This document shows, in pieces, positions 10,035 through 18,936 of a DNA stretch of 64,000 bases (within the stretch, counting starts at the first letter, position 1; every line of letters begins with the position of its first letter). The translations under genes and the position numbers were made by a program. This DNA comes from [Clostridium] scindens ATCC 35704 (lineage in GTDB: Bacteria > Bacillota > Clostridia > Lachnospirales > Lachnospiraceae). Below the pieces are notes generated by a model, which saw only the letters and a list, made by a program, of their open reading frames with translations, was not told the DNA's origin and made no database searches. Location: positions 3,288,501-3,352,500 of the forward strand of contig NZ_CP036170.1 of NCBI RefSeq assembly GCF_004295125.1, written 5' to 3'.

Positions 10035-10766
10035 ATGACTGCAATATTAAGAACCAATCATCTGACCAAACGATATAATAACCGGGCGGTCGTAAATGAC
10101 CTGTCCATGACGATCCATGAAGGAGATATCTATGGTTTCATCGGCAAGAACGGCGCGGGCAAGACCACCCTCATCCGTATGATTACCGGACTTGCATCTC
10201 CCAGCGACGGAAATATCCTGCTGTTCGGAAGTCCCGAACTTAAGGAAGGCCGCTCAGCCATCGGAACCGTCATCGAATCTCCCGCCTTTTATCCGGGTAT
10301 GACCGCAAGGCAGAACCTTATTGTCCAGTGCAAACTGCAAGGCATCCGTGACGAATCCCAGGCAGATGCCATTCTGACTCTGGTGGGGCTTGATGATACC
10401 GGACATAAGAAAGCCAAAGACTTCTCTCTGGGAATGCGCCAAAGGCTTGCAATCGCCATTGCCCTGATTGGAAGTCCCAGACTTCTGATACTGGATGAGC
10501 CAACCAACGGTCTGGATCCGGAAGGAATCAAAGAGGTGCGCGAATTAATCCTGAAACTGAACCGGGATCGTAAAATCACCGTATTGATTTCCTCCCACAT
10601 CCTGGGAGAACTGTCAAAATTCGCGACTCGCTATGGCATCATCCATCACGGAAAGTTAATTGAAGAATTTACGGAAAATCAACTGTGGGAACGCTGCAGT
10701 TCCAAAGACGGTACCAGGCAGATGGACCTGGAAGATTATTTCTTAAGCAGAATAGGAGGAAGATAG
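10035..10766 (+). CDS. ABC transporter ATP-binding protein (BcrA/lantibiotic-immunity-like)
   Basis: A 243-residue ATPase with complete motifs: Walker A (GKNGAGKTT, about residues 38-46), a Q-loop region, the signature FSLGMRQRL, Walker B (LLILDEPT) and the switch histidine (ISSHILGEL). The signature with LGMRQRL in place of LSGGQ, and the overall length, are typical of ATPases paired with ABC-2 permeases for peptide antibiotic export or self-protection. AGGAGG precedes the ATG. The stop lies 1 bp before the permease start, so the two are translated together. Substrate inferred only by family. Confidence 0.93.
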   Translation: MTAILRTNHLTKRYNNRAVVNDLSMTIHEGDIYGFIGKNGAGKTTLIRMITGLASPSDGNILLFGSPELKEGRSAIGTVIESPAFYPGMTARQNLIVQCKLQGIRDESQADAILTLVGLDDTGHKKAKDFSLGMRQRLAIAIALIGSPRLLILDEPTNGLDPEGIKEVRELILKLNRDRKITVLISSHILGELSKFATRYGIIHHGKLIEEFTENQLWERCSSKDGTRQMDLEDYFLSRIGGR

Positions 10767-10767
10767 C

Positions 10768-11613
10768 ATGCTGAACTTACTAAAAAGCGATTTCTACAAA
10801 CTCGGGAAGGCAAGATACTTCTGGGTATGCCTGATCCTTACCGCGGCCCTGGCTGCAGGGACCGTCTTCTTAATGGACTTTGCCTATAAGATGGCCGGGG
10901 AGCAGATGACCCAGCAAGTGGAACAAAAGCAGCAGGCCATGGATGAAAACGGAATCAACGTGACTACCGAGGGCGTTCCGGCAAGCCGCGAGGAACTGTC
11001 AGCCTCCCGTCAGATGGTAACCTTTTTTGCAGGCAATACCACGCTGATCCTAGCAGTTCTCATCTCTCTTTTCGTAGGCAGCGAATTCAATCACGGTACC
11101 ATCAAGAACATTGCCTCCAAGAATTATGGCCGCTCCCAGATCTATGCTTCCAAACTGGCTGCCGGCGTTCTCTGCGGAATCCTGTTCACCTTTATCTATG
11201 CTGCTGTCTCTATGGCTGCGGCAACTATCCTGTGGGGATTCGGGGATGTGAACGCAGGCTTCTGGCCGGATGCCCTTAAGTCTGTCGGACTGGAACTATT
11301 GCTGACAAGTGCCTTTGTATCTATCTTCGTAATGTTCAGCATGCTGATCCGCCAGAATGGAGGCTCGCTTGCCGCTAATATTTGTTTTCTGGAGTTTGTG
11401 TCGCTGATCGTGATGCTGGGAGAGATGCTGATCAAAAAGATCAGTGGAAAAGAAATTATCCTGAGCAATTATCTGATTGACACGAATATGAACGCCATCA
11501 CGGCAGGCCTTAATAAAGCCATCGCTGTACGAAGCCTGTGCGTGGCTTTTGGCTTTTTCCTGGCTGCCATGCTGATTGGAATGTTAAGTTTCCAGAAGCG
11601 CGACATCAAATAA
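10768..11613 (+). CDS. ABC-2 type permease
   Basis: A 281-residue membrane protein with six predicted spans: one near residues 20-40, then five after an extracellular stretch of about 60 residues (rich in Q, E, K). It partners the preceding ATPase. The GSEFNHGTIKN motif at about residues 107-117 is characteristic of the ABC-2 permease family found in bacitracin/lantibiotic resistance systems. No convincing terminator follows; the 121 bp after it contain the promoter of the next gene. Confidence 0.88.
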   Translation: MLNLLKSDFYKLGKARYFWVCLILTAALAAGTVFLMDFAYKMAGEQMTQQVEQKQQAMDENGINVTTEGVPASREELSASRQMVTFFAGNTTLILAVLISLFVGSEFNHGTIKNIASKNYGRSQIYASKLAAGVLCGILFTFIYAAVSMAAATILWGFGDVNAGFWPDALKSVGLELLLTSAFVSIFVMFSMLIRQNGGSLAANICFLEFVSLIVMLGEMLIKKISGKEIILSNYLIDTNMNAITAGLNKAIAVRSLCVAFGFFLAAMLIGMLSFQKRDIK

Positions 11614-11661
11614 AATTAACCGCTGGTTCATTTATTGTTCCGTCAGTTAACTTTCCCTCCA

Positions 11662-11690
11662 TTGTCTGAAGTCGGAGGCTCTGCTATGAT
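11662..11690 (+). promoter_or_regulatory. Promoter of the XRE regulator gene
   Basis: TTGTCT (11662-11667) and TATGAT (11685-11690), 17-bp spacing, 44 bp before the ATG. This suggests separate transcription from the ABC genes. Confidence 0.6.
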
Positions 11691-11734
11691 ATTCTTAACC
11701 CGAAGATGCACAGATAAATAGGAGGAACTATGAT

Positions 11735-12787
11735 ATGAAAATTAATGAAATGATACGTACCAGACGCAAGGAAATGAATCTGACCCAGGAGCAGGTGGCT
11801 TCCCGCCTTGGCGTGTCCGCTCCGGCCGTCCACAAGTGGGAAACGGGGAACTCTTATCCGGACATCACCCTGCTTCCTGCCCTGGCAAGACTTTTGGGCA
11901 CGGACCTTAATACCCTGCTCTCCTTTCAGGAGGATCTAAGCAGGCAGGAGGTGGATCAGTTCTGCGCTGATCTTTGCCAGATGATTGAGGCGAAAGGGTT
12001 CGCGGCCGGCTTTGAGGCTGCTATGGATAGGACTGCCCAGTATCCCAACTGCGATGCCCTGGCTTACCTTGCTGCTGCCACGCTGGAAGGCTGCCTATAT
12101 CTATTGTCTGCTGAAGATGCCGGACCATACCAGAAACGCATAGAAGCACTTTACGAACGGGCTTCTCACGGTGATGATGCAACGATACGGGGCCTGGCCA
12201 GATCCATGATCATCAGCAAATCCATGGCCCGTGGAGAGTATGAAAGGGCGCAGGAACTGCTGGATGAGGACAAAGAAATTTCAAAATCGCTCTTCCATCA
12301 TGTATTTCTGCAAAGCAATCTCTACCTTCAGCAGGACAGGCTCGAAGAAGCTTCCGAACTGCTGGAGCGGGAATTGCTCGGCAGCGCCGGCAACATCCAG
12401 TCAACGCTTCTCATGATGCTGGACATTGCGCTAAAGGAACAGGATATGCACGCAGCTTCTTATATAGCCCAAGTCTCTGAACAGACCGCTCATCTATATG
12501 ACCTCTGGTCCTATAACTCCTATGTGGCAGGCTTCCAGCTGGCCGTATCGGCAAGAGATGAATCGGAAACGCTAAGATATCTCCAAAAACTTTTAGAAGC
12601 GTCTCAAACCAGCTGGGATATAAGTGCCTCCCCGCTATACCGCCACCTGCCGGAAAATGGAGGGGCATTCCTGAAGGACCACTTCCCCGCAGGCCTGGCA
12701 AACTCCATGAAAACAGATGAATGCCTAACGTTTCTCCACGACAATCCAAAATTCTGGGAACTGGTCAAAAAGTATGCTAATGATTAG
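11735..12787 (+). CDS. XRE-family transcriptional regulator with helical C-terminal domain
   Basis: A 350-residue protein. Residues 1-60 form a Cro/CI helix-turn-helix (LTQEQVASRLGVSAPAVHKW is the recognition part). The remaining 290 residues are helical and Leu/Ala-rich, with repeated AxxxLxxA patterns suggesting TPR-like repeats, the usual sensor layout of peptide- or ligand-responsive XRE regulators. AGGAGG precedes the ATG. Its stop codon overlaps the stop of the converging Crp/Fnr gene. Regulation of the ABC exporter just upstream is plausible by position only. Confidence 0.85.
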   Translation: MKINEMIRTRRKEMNLTQEQVASRLGVSAPAVHKWETGNSYPDITLLPALARLLGTDLNTLLSFQEDLSRQEVDQFCADLCQMIEAKGFAAGFEAAMDRTAQYPNCDALAYLAAATLEGCLYLLSAEDAGPYQKRIEALYERASHGDDATIRGLARSMIISKSMARGEYERAQELLDEDKEISKSLFHHVFLQSNLYLQQDRLEEASELLERELLGSAGNIQSTLLMMLDIALKEQDMHAASYIAQVSEQTAHLYDLWSYNSYVAGFQLAVSARDESETLRYLQKLLEASQTSWDISASPLYRHLPENGGAFLKDHFPAGLANSMKTDECLTFLHDNPKFWELVKKYAND

Positions 12788-13452
12788 TCCTGGCCGTACA
12801 GCCAGAATTCGAACTTCTTATAATCCAGGAGGCCCTCGCCTCTTAACTTGCTAAGTTCCGCAGACATGGCGCTTCTTTCTACACAGAGATAATCTGCCAG
12901 TTCCTGCCTGTTAAATGGAATAAAGAAGTGCCGGCTTCCAGCCTTTTTGGACTGTGACGACAGATAAGACAGCAATTTTTCCCGCGTACTCCTTTTTGAG
13001 ATATGGCCAATCTTCTCACTGAGCATCACATTCTTTCTTGCCAGAATATATACCATGTTCTCAACCATCTTCTGATGAAAGGGGCAGGCCGTCGGGCAGA
13101 CGGAAAGGATGCGGCCAGCCTCGAGAAAGAGCACCTTGCTCTCAGATATGGAAGTGATGCTGACCGGGCTGTTCTTTATGCCCGCACAGGCATACGCTGC
13201 GCCGAATAGTTCGCCCGGCTCCAGCATCTCCTGAATATTCCGGTTTCCGAATACATCTTCATTCTCCACCTGCACGCACCCCTTTAGGATTACCCCTACC
13301 TTCTTAAGCGTCTCTGCTTCTGTAAGGATCCGCTCATTTTTTCCATATGTCTTCATCTGTCCGTCCAGGCAGGATATCATCTCTTCCATGTCCTGCTCGT
13401 TTACCCCTGTAAATAACGGAGACATCTGTAAAATTTTTATGTCATTTTTCAT
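12784..13452 (-). CDS. Crp/Fnr family transcriptional regulator
   Basis: A 222-residue regulator with an N-terminal cyclic-nucleotide-binding-like beta barrel (about 15-125), a dimer helix and a C-terminal winged helix (FNRQELADYLCVERSAMSAE is the recognition region). The barrel contains a cysteine cluster (CPTACPF, about residues 120-126) plus further cysteines, which could bind an Fe-S cluster or heme, but it is not the classical Fnr N-terminal cluster. It is divergent from a ferredoxin gene with a TGTTG-N6-CAACA palindrome between them, so control of that gene is likely. HcpR-like sensing of nitrosative or redox stress is a family-based guess. Confidence 0.9.
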   Translation of the reverse strand: MKNDIKILQMSPLFTGVNEQDMEEMISCLDGQMKTYGKNERILTEAETLKKVGVILKGCVQVENEDVFGNRNIQEMLEPGELFGAAYACAGIKNSPVSITSISESKVLFLEAGRILSVCPTACPFHQKMVENMVYILARKNVMLSEKIGHISKRSTREKLLSYLSSQSKKAGSRHFFIPFNRQELADYLCVERSAMSAELSKLRGEGLLDYKKFEFWLYGQD

Positions 13453-13465
13453 ATTTTACCTCTTT

Positions 13466-13481
13466 TGTTGGAAATACAACA
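13466..13481. promoter_or_regulatory. Palindrome TGTTG-N6-CAACA between Crp/Fnr and ferredoxin genes
   Basis: A 16-bp perfect palindrome (TGTTG at 13466-13470, CAACA at 13477-13481) has the spacing of Crp/Fnr operators. It lies 14 bp upstream of the regulator start, and a TATTAT hexamer at 13495-13500 suits an activated ferredoxin promoter with a poor -35. Confidence 0.6.
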
Positions 13482-13536
13482 TATCTTCTGATTTTATTAT
13501 AGTAGACTAAGCCTATCAAATCAAGGAGGTAAGACG

Positions 13537-14130
13537 ATGATCAGAAAAATCATTCGAATAGATGAAGAGAAATGTAATGGATGCGGCGCCTGCGCAGATG
13601 CCTGCCACGAGGGCGCGATCCAGATGATAGGCGGGAAAGCCCGTCTGACCCGCGAGGACTACTGCGACGGCCTTGGAGATTGCCTGCCGGCCTGTCCCGC
13701 GAACGCCATCACCTTTGAAGAGAGGGAAGCCCCGGCCTACGATCAGGCAGCCGTAAAAGAACATCTGGCGAAGACCCAGAACCAATGGCCCGTACAGCTC
13801 AAACTAGTTCCCACCCAGGCTCCTTATTTTGACGACTCGGATCTGCTGATTGCAGCCGACTGCACCGCCTATGCTTATGCTGACTTCCATAGGCAGTTTA
13901 GTAAAAACCGGATTACCTTGATCGGCTGCCCCAAGCTGGATGCCGTCGATTATACGGAAAAACTTGCCGAAATCCTGAAATCCAATGACATTCGAAGCCT
14001 TACCGTCGTGCGCATGGAAGTCCCCTGCTGCGGCGGCATCGAATACGCCGCAAAAGAGGCGCTTAAGGCAAGCGGCAGATCCATCCCCTGCCAAGTAGTC
14101 ACCATCGGGATCAATGGCACGATCCTCTAG
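13537..14130 (+). CDS. 4Fe-4S ferredoxin-type protein, 197 residues
   Basis: Residues 1-65 form a two-cluster ferredoxin domain (CNGCGACADAC, then CDGLGDCLPACP). The following 130 residues form a separate domain with a conserved-looking IGCPKLD and a VEVPCCGG-like segment (MEVPCCGGIEY) that may carry another metal site. This architecture is common in anaerobic Clostridia next to Crp/Fnr regulators and often near the hybrid cluster protein gene, which is not in this window. Likely an electron carrier or redox enzyme subunit; substrate unknown. AAGGAGG precedes the ATG. Confidence 0.88.
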   Translation: MIRKIIRIDEEKCNGCGACADACHEGAIQMIGGKARLTREDYCDGLGDCLPACPANAITFEEREAPAYDQAAVKEHLAKTQNQWPVQLKLVPTQAPYFDDSDLLIAADCTAYAYADFHRQFSKNRITLIGCPKLDAVDYTEKLAEILKSNDIRSLTVVRMEVPCCGGIEYAAKEALKASGRSIPCQVVTIGINGTIL

Positions 14131-14152
14131 TTAAGCTATCCTTTCAGATATT

Positions 14153-14503
14153 TTATTTCATGAATTTGTCTATGGCCTGGTTCAGCCGCTCAATGGCTTC
14201 CAGGTCATTTTCTTCCACCGCTTCCACGATGCAGTGGTTCATGTGGTTCTTTAAGACCACCTTGCCCGTATTATTGATGGCCGAGCGCACTGCTGCCAGC
14301 TGAATCAGCACGTCGCTGCAGTCGGCATCCTTCTCTACCATCCGTTTTACGGATTCCAGGTGGCCGATGGCTTTTGACAGGCGATTGATGACCGCCTTCT
14401 TTTCCTGCTGGCTATGCACATGGCCATGGTGCTTAAGCTGATGATCTTCCAGTCCATCCTCATGGCTGTGGGGCGTCATCTGCTCTTTCTCTGTATGTTC
14501 CAT
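14153..14503 (-). CDS. CsoR/FrmR-family metal-sensing repressor with His-rich N-terminus
   Basis: A 116-residue all-helical DUF156 protein. The Cu(I) fingerprint of CsoR is present: Cys in DADCSD, His 25 residues later, Cys 4 residues after that (NHMNHC). The first 33 residues carry eight histidines (HSHEDGLEDHQLKHHGHVH), absent from most CsoR proteins, so nickel or zinc buffering, or sensing of another metal, is possible. No copper ATPase or chaperone gene is adjacent. It lies 26 bp upstream of the terminal part of rarA on the same strand, but as the downstream gene. Confidence 0.9.
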   Translation of the reverse strand: MEHTEKEQMTPHSHEDGLEDHQLKHHGHVHSQQEKKAVINRLSKAIGHLESVKRMVEKDADCSDVLIQLAAVRSAINNTGKVVLKNHMNHCIVEAVEENDLEAIERLNQAIDKFMK

Positions 14504-14529
14504 AGTGTTTCATCCACCTTCTTATGCTT

Positions 14530-15846
14530 CTATCCTTTTTTCAAATACTCCATCCACCTTTTGATCTCTTTTTCCTGCCCCATGTCCCCTGGCTCATAGA
14601 ACCTGGCATCCTTGATCTCTTCGGGAAGATACTGCTGCTTCACATAGTGGTGGGGATAATCATGGGCATACTTATAGCCGATGCCGTGGCCCAGATTCTT
14701 AGACCCTTTATAATGAGCATCCTGAAGATGGGCCGGTACGCTGGTCTTCTGGCTCTTTACGTTTTCCATAGCCCCGAAGATCGCATTGGTGGCCGAATTG
14801 CTCTTAGGCGCGGTTGCCACGTATAAGACTGCCTGGGACAGAATGATCTGCGCTTCCGGCATTCCAATCCGCTCTACTGCCTGTGCCGCGGACACCGCCA
14901 CAGTTAGCGCCATGGGGTCTGCATTTCCCACATCCTCGGAAGCGCAGATCATAATCCTCCTTGCGATGAACTTGATATCTTCTCCCGCATACAGCATCTT
15001 CGCAAGATAGTATACGGCAGCATCCGGGTCAGACCCCCGCATGCTCTTGATAAATGCGGAGATGGTATCATAGTGGTTGTCTCCTGTCTTATCGTAGCGG
15101 ACTACCCTTTTCTGGATGCACTCCGATGCCACAGGGAGCGTGATATGAATCTTTCCGTCATCGCTCCTTTCTGTGGTAAGAATCCCCAATTCAACGGCAT
15201 TCAACGCATTTCTTGCGTCTCCGCCCGAGATGTCAGCCAGAAATTCCAGCGCGTCTTCCTCGATCACCGCATCGTAACTGCCCATGCCCTTTTCGACGTC
15301 ATAGACCGCGCGGCGGATCACCGTCTTGATATCTTCCTTGTCCAGAGGATGCAATTCAAAGATGCTGGAGCGGGAGATCAATGCGCCGTTTACCTCAAAA
15401 TATGGATTCTCAGTGGTTGCGCCTATTAAAATAATGGTCCCGTCTTCCACGAATGGGAGCAGATAATCCTGCTGGCTTTTATTAAACCGGTGAATCTCAT
15501 CCACGAAAAGGATGGTTTTCTTCTGGTACATGCCCAAGGTTTCTTTGGCCCGGCCCACCACTTCCTCCATGTCCTTTTTCCCGGCAACCGTGGCATTGAT
15601 CTGGGTAAACACGGCGCTGGTAGTATTGGCGATCACCTTGGCAAGCGTCGTCTTCCCGGTTCCCGGCGGTCCGTAAAATATGATAGAACTTAACTTGTCC
15701 GCCTTGATCGCACGGTAAAGCAGCTTGTCTTTTCCTATTATATGCTGCTGCCCCACCACCTCTTCCAGCGTGGACGGTCGCAGCCTGGAAGCCAGCGGCG
15801 CTTCCTTGTCCAAATTCTTTTCTCTAACGTAGTCAAATAAATCCAT
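14530..15846 (-). CDS. rarA: Replication-associated recombination protein A (RarA/MgsA)
   Basis: A AAA+ ATPase acting at stalled replication forks. The 438-residue protein has Walker A (GPPGTGKTTLA), Walker B/sensor (LFVDEIHRF), an arginine-finger region (SRSSIFELHPL) and the C-terminal MgsA tetramerisation domain (about 260-430) with SDVGNADP- and GSKNLGHGIGY-like signatures. Length and order are normal. It follows tcdA by 32 bp on the same strand. Confidence 0.97.
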   Translation of the reverse strand: MDLFDYVREKNLDKEAPLASRLRPSTLEEVVGQQHIIGKDKLLYRAIKADKLSSIIFYGPPGTGKTTLAKVIANTTSAVFTQINATVAGKKDMEEVVGRAKETLGMYQKKTILFVDEIHRFNKSQQDYLLPFVEDGTIILIGATTENPYFEVNGALISRSSIFELHPLDKEDIKTVIRRAVYDVEKGMGSYDAVIEEDALEFLADISGGDARNALNAVELGILTTERSDDGKIHITLPVASECIQKRVVRYDKTGDNHYDTISAFIKSMRGSDPDAAVYYLAKMLYAGEDIKFIARRIMICASEDVGNADPMALTVAVSAAQAVERIGMPEAQIILSQAVLYVATAPKSNSATNAIFGAMENVKSQKTSVPAHLQDAHYKGSKNLGHGIGYKYAHDYPHHYVKQQYLPEEIKDARFYEPGDMGQEKEIKRWMEYLKKG

Positions 15847-15878
15847 CTTCCGTTCCCTCTTTCACAATCTAACGCCTG

Positions 15879-16601
15879 TTATTCCAATTCTGCAAGCAGA
15901 TCCCGTATGGCTTCGCCTGCAATCAGAAGCCCCGCTACCGGCGGAACGAAGGATATGCTCCCCGGAAGGGCTCTGCGGCATCCCGCGTCTTCTTCTGTCT
16001 CCCGGTCTGATACATCCACAGGCATTTCCTTGGAATACAATACCTTCAGATGCCGGATTCCCCTTGCTTTCAGTTCTTTACGCATCACCTTGCAAAGCGG
16101 GCACACGGAGGTCTTGCTGATGTCAGTAATCTCAAACAACTCGCCGTGCAGCTTATTCCCGGTTCCCATGCTGCTGATGATCGGGATCCCGCATTCCAAT
16201 GCCTTCTGTGCCAGGGCAATCTTGGCCGTCACCGTATCGATGGCATCGATGATATAGTCAGGCCGCTCTTTTAATATCTCTTCTAGATTCCCCGGAAGAA
16301 TGAATGTCTCATAGGTAGACACCTGCGTTTCCGGGCAGATATCTGCAATCCTTTCTTTCATCACTTCCGTCTTATACCGGCCAATCGTACTGTGGTAAGC
16401 GATGGACTGCCGGTTGATATTGGTCAGCGAGACCTTGTCATTGTCTACCAGTATCAGCCTGCCAACCCCGCTTCTTGCCAGCGCCTCTATGCAGTGGGAG
16501 CCCACGCCCCCCACGCCAAGCACCATGATGCAGGTTCTGCGAAGCTTTCGGAGTCCTTCTTCTCCAATTAATCGTTCTGTTCTTGAAAATTCATTTATCA
16601 T
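15879..16601 (-). CDS. tcdA: tRNA threonylcarbamoyladenosine dehydratase (TcdA/YgdL)
   Basis: An E1-like enzyme that uses ATP to cyclise t6A37 to ct6A in tRNAs. The 240-residue protein has the nucleotide motif GVGGVGSH at about residues 30-37, the NINRQ segment, and the cysteine region CPLCKVMRKELKARG typical of the YgdL/CsdL branch of the ThiF superfamily. ThiF and HesA are the alternatives, but there are no thiamine or molybdopterin neighbours. Upstream (minus strand) is the deacetylase gene at 32 bp. Confidence 0.93.
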   Translation of the reverse strand: MINEFSRTERLIGEEGLRKLRRTCIMVLGVGGVGSHCIEALARSGVGRLILVDNDKVSLTNINRQSIAYHSTIGRYKTEVMKERIADICPETQVSTYETFILPGNLEEILKERPDYIIDAIDTVTAKIALAQKALECGIPIISSMGTGNKLHGELFEITDISKTSVCPLCKVMRKELKARGIRHLKVLYSKEMPVDVSDRETEEDAGCRRALPGSISFVPPVAGLLIAGEAIRDLLAELE

Positions 16602-16633
16602 TTCTTTCTACCATCTATACCTTTTCATTTTAT

Positions 16634-17374
16634 CTAATCCAGGATCAATTCATCCACGGTTACAAACTCGAACCCCTTCTCCTTAAGGATATCTACAATG
16701 CGAAGGGCAGCATCCACGCTGGAATCATAACAGTCATGCAATAGAATAATATCATTTTCCTCGGCTTCCGTCACTACTTTATTCACAATTTCATCCACAT
16801 TCTCCGTGGTCCAGTCCAGCGGATCTATGCTCCATATGACCGGCATCACTTCCAGGTCTAATTCCAGCCTGCGCTGCCATATCCCAAAAGGCGGCCTCAT
16901 GTATTCCACATGCTTTCCCGTAATTGAGAAGATTGCCTCATCCGTATCCAGGATCTCTTTTTTAGCCTCGTCGTCCGATACCTTGGCGATATCCACATGG
17001 TTGTATGTATGGTTTCCGATCAGATGCCCTTCTTCAAACAGCCGTTTCACAAGTTCGGGATTTTCCTTGGCATTCTTTCCGATCAGAAAGAAAGTGGCTT
17101 TTACATTTCTTTCCTTCAGTCCGTCCAAGAGCCTTCCCGTACAATGGACGCTTGGCCCGTCATCGAATGTAATGGCGATCTTCGGAGCCTCCGCTACCAT
17201 AGTAGAACTTACATACTCCACCGCATCCGTCACGGCTCTCTCCTCTGCGGCTTCCTTTGCAGGCTTGTTTTCATTCTGCCCGGTATGCATGGATATTCCC
17301 AGCAGGTTGAACAGGCAGAAGGTATATAGCAGCCCGCATAATATCTTTATTTTATGCCTCTTGATTCTCTCCAT
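16634..17374 (-). CDS. Polysaccharide deacetylase family protein, membrane anchored
   Basis: A 246-residue NodB-fold enzyme. An N-terminal signal anchor (about residues 9-25) follows three lysine/arginine-rich residues. The catalytic domain has motif 1 TFDDGPS, motif 2 HTYNH (metal histidines), motif 3 MRPPFG, and the C-terminal ILLHDCYD motif. It probably removes acetyl groups from peptidoglycan or another cell-wall glycan outside the membrane (PdaA/PgdA-like). Specific substrate unknown. Confidence 0.92.
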   Translation of the reverse strand: MERIKRHKIKILCGLLYTFCLFNLLGISMHTGQNENKPAKEAAEERAVTDAVEYVSSTMVAEAPKIAITFDDGPSVHCTGRLLDGLKERNVKATFFLIGKNAKENPELVKRLFEEGHLIGNHTYNHVDIAKVSDDEAKKEILDTDEAIFSITGKHVEYMRPPFGIWQRRLELDLEVMPVIWSIDPLDWTTENVDEIVNKVVTEAEENDIILLHDCYDSSVDAALRIVDILKEKGFEFVTVDELILD

Positions 17375-17444
17375 CCGGCACTACCTCTGATGATCTGCGC
17401 TTCATTTCATGTATATGAGGATATGCAAAGCAGTATGTAAGCCA

Positions 17445-17473
17445 TTGCAATATATATTGGAGAATGTTATAAT
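17445..17473 (+). promoter_or_regulatory. Promoter of MATE gene
   Basis: TTGCAA (17445-17450) and a perfect TATAAT (17468-17473), 17-bp spacing, 27 bp before the start codon; AGGAGG follows. Confidence 0.85.
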
Positions 17474-17500
17474 AGCCAATGTTATTTAGGAGGAAAAAAT

Positions 17501-18883
17501 ATGTCAGATATACAGACGAAAGAATATCCCGAAAGGGAAAATAAAATGGGAACCATGCCGGTTCCGAAACTATTGATCACTATGTCTCTGCCCATGATGA
17601 TCTCCATGCTTGTGCAGGCACTGTACAATATTGTAGACAGCATGTTTGTTGCCCAGCTCAGCGAGGACGCCCTGACCGCAGTGTCGCTTGCCTTTCCGAT
17701 TCAGACGCTGATGATCGCGGTAGCATCCGGTACTGGCGTCGGCATCAATGCGCTGCTTTCCAGGAATCTGGGAGAAAAGAATTTTGAAGGCGCTGACAGT
17801 GCTGCCAAGAATGGCCTGTTCCTTGGAATTGCAAGCTGTATCGTATTTGCCGTAGTTGGACTTCTGGGCTCCCACTTCTTCTTTGCCTTGCAGACGGATA
17901 ACCAGACCATCGTCAAATATGGCACGGAATATCTTACCATCATCACGCTGTGTTCCGCAGGGATCTTCCTGCAGATTACCTTCGAGCGTCTGATGCAGTC
18001 AACCGGAAAAACCATTTACAACATGATTACCCAGGGAACCGGAGCCATCATCAATATCATCCTGGATCCCATCATGATCTTTGGACTGTTCGGCTTCCCC
18101 AGGATGGAAGTCGCCGGGGCAGCCCTGGCTACCATAACCGGACAGGTGGTGGCAGTGTCCATGTCCTTTTATTTTAATGCTACCAGGAATAAAGAGATCA
18201 ATATCAGCCTGAAGGGATTCCGTCCCCACGCTAAGACCATTGCCATCATCTATGAAGTAGGCGTTCCGTCTATTATTATGCAGGCTATCGGATCTGTCAT
18301 GACATTTGGAATGAATAAGATCCTGCTCATGTTTTCTTCTACGGCTGCTGCTGTATTTGGCGTGTACTTCAAGCTGCAGAGTTTTATATTCATGCCGGTA
18401 TTCGGACTGAATAACGGCATGATTCCGATCATCGCCTACAATTACGGCGCCAGGAATAAGAAACGTATCACGCAGGCCGCCAAGTTAAGCGTCCTGATCG
18501 CCGTAACGATTATGATCATAGGTCTGATCATCTTCCAGACCTGCTCTGGATTCCTGCTTAAGAATCTGTTCGACGCTTCCGAGAACATGCTGTCCATCGG
18601 CGTGCCCGCGCTTCGGATCATCAGCCTCAGTTTCCTGTTTGCGGGCTACTGTATCATCGTAGGCTCTGTCTTCCAGGCGCTTGGCAACGGCGTTTACAGC
18701 CTGATCGTATCTGTTGCCAGGCAGCTCCTGGTAATCCTTCCGGTTGCCTATCTGTTTGCCAGATTTTTCGGACTTTCCATGGTATGGTGGTCCATCCCGA
18801 TCGCGGAGATCGTCTCCGTTATCCTGTCCACCCTACTCCTTCGGCGCATCTACCGGCTAAAGGTAAAGCCATTGGAAGGCTGA
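17501..18883 (+). CDS. MATE family efflux transporter
   Basis: A 460-residue integral membrane protein with about 12 spans and the two-fold repeat of MATE proteins. The first repeat begins PKLLITMSLPMMISMLVQAL, with DSMFVAQLSEDALTAVSLAFP near residues 46-66; the second starts near residue 245 (YEVGVPSIIMQAIG). It probably exports cationic drugs or metabolites using Na+ or H+. It is monocistronic, with its own promoter and a strong bidirectional terminator. Confidence 0.94.
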   Translation: MSDIQTKEYPERENKMGTMPVPKLLITMSLPMMISMLVQALYNIVDSMFVAQLSEDALTAVSLAFPIQTLMIAVASGTGVGINALLSRNLGEKNFEGADSAAKNGLFLGIASCIVFAVVGLLGSHFFFALQTDNQTIVKYGTEYLTIITLCSAGIFLQITFERLMQSTGKTIYNMITQGTGAIINIILDPIMIFGLFGFPRMEVAGAALATITGQVVAVSMSFYFNATRNKEINISLKGFRPHAKTIAIIYEVGVPSIIMQAIGSVMTFGMNKILLMFSSTAAAVFGVYFKLQSFIFMPVFGLNNGMIPIIAYNYGARNKKRITQAAKLSVLIAVTIMIIGLIIFQTCSGFLLKNLFDASENMLSIGVPALRIISLSFLFAGYCIIVGSVFQALGNGVYSLIVSVARQLLVILPVAYLFARFFGLSMVWWSIPIAEIVSVILSTLLLRRIYRLKVKPLEG

Positions 18884-18886
18884 TAC

Positions 18887-18936
18887 AGCAAAAAGGATAT
18901 GTCCGCCACAAAGTGGCAGGACATATCCTTTTTGCT
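18887..18936. terminator. Bidirectional terminator between MATE and flavin reductase genes
   Basis: An 18-bp perfect outer stem (AGCAAAAAGGATATGTCC at 18887-18904 with its complement at 18919-18936), extended inward by GCCAC/GTGGC (with an A bulge). The T-run lies within the arm on each strand. The stop codon of the flavin reductase gene (18935-18937) overlaps the arm. Confidence 0.92.
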
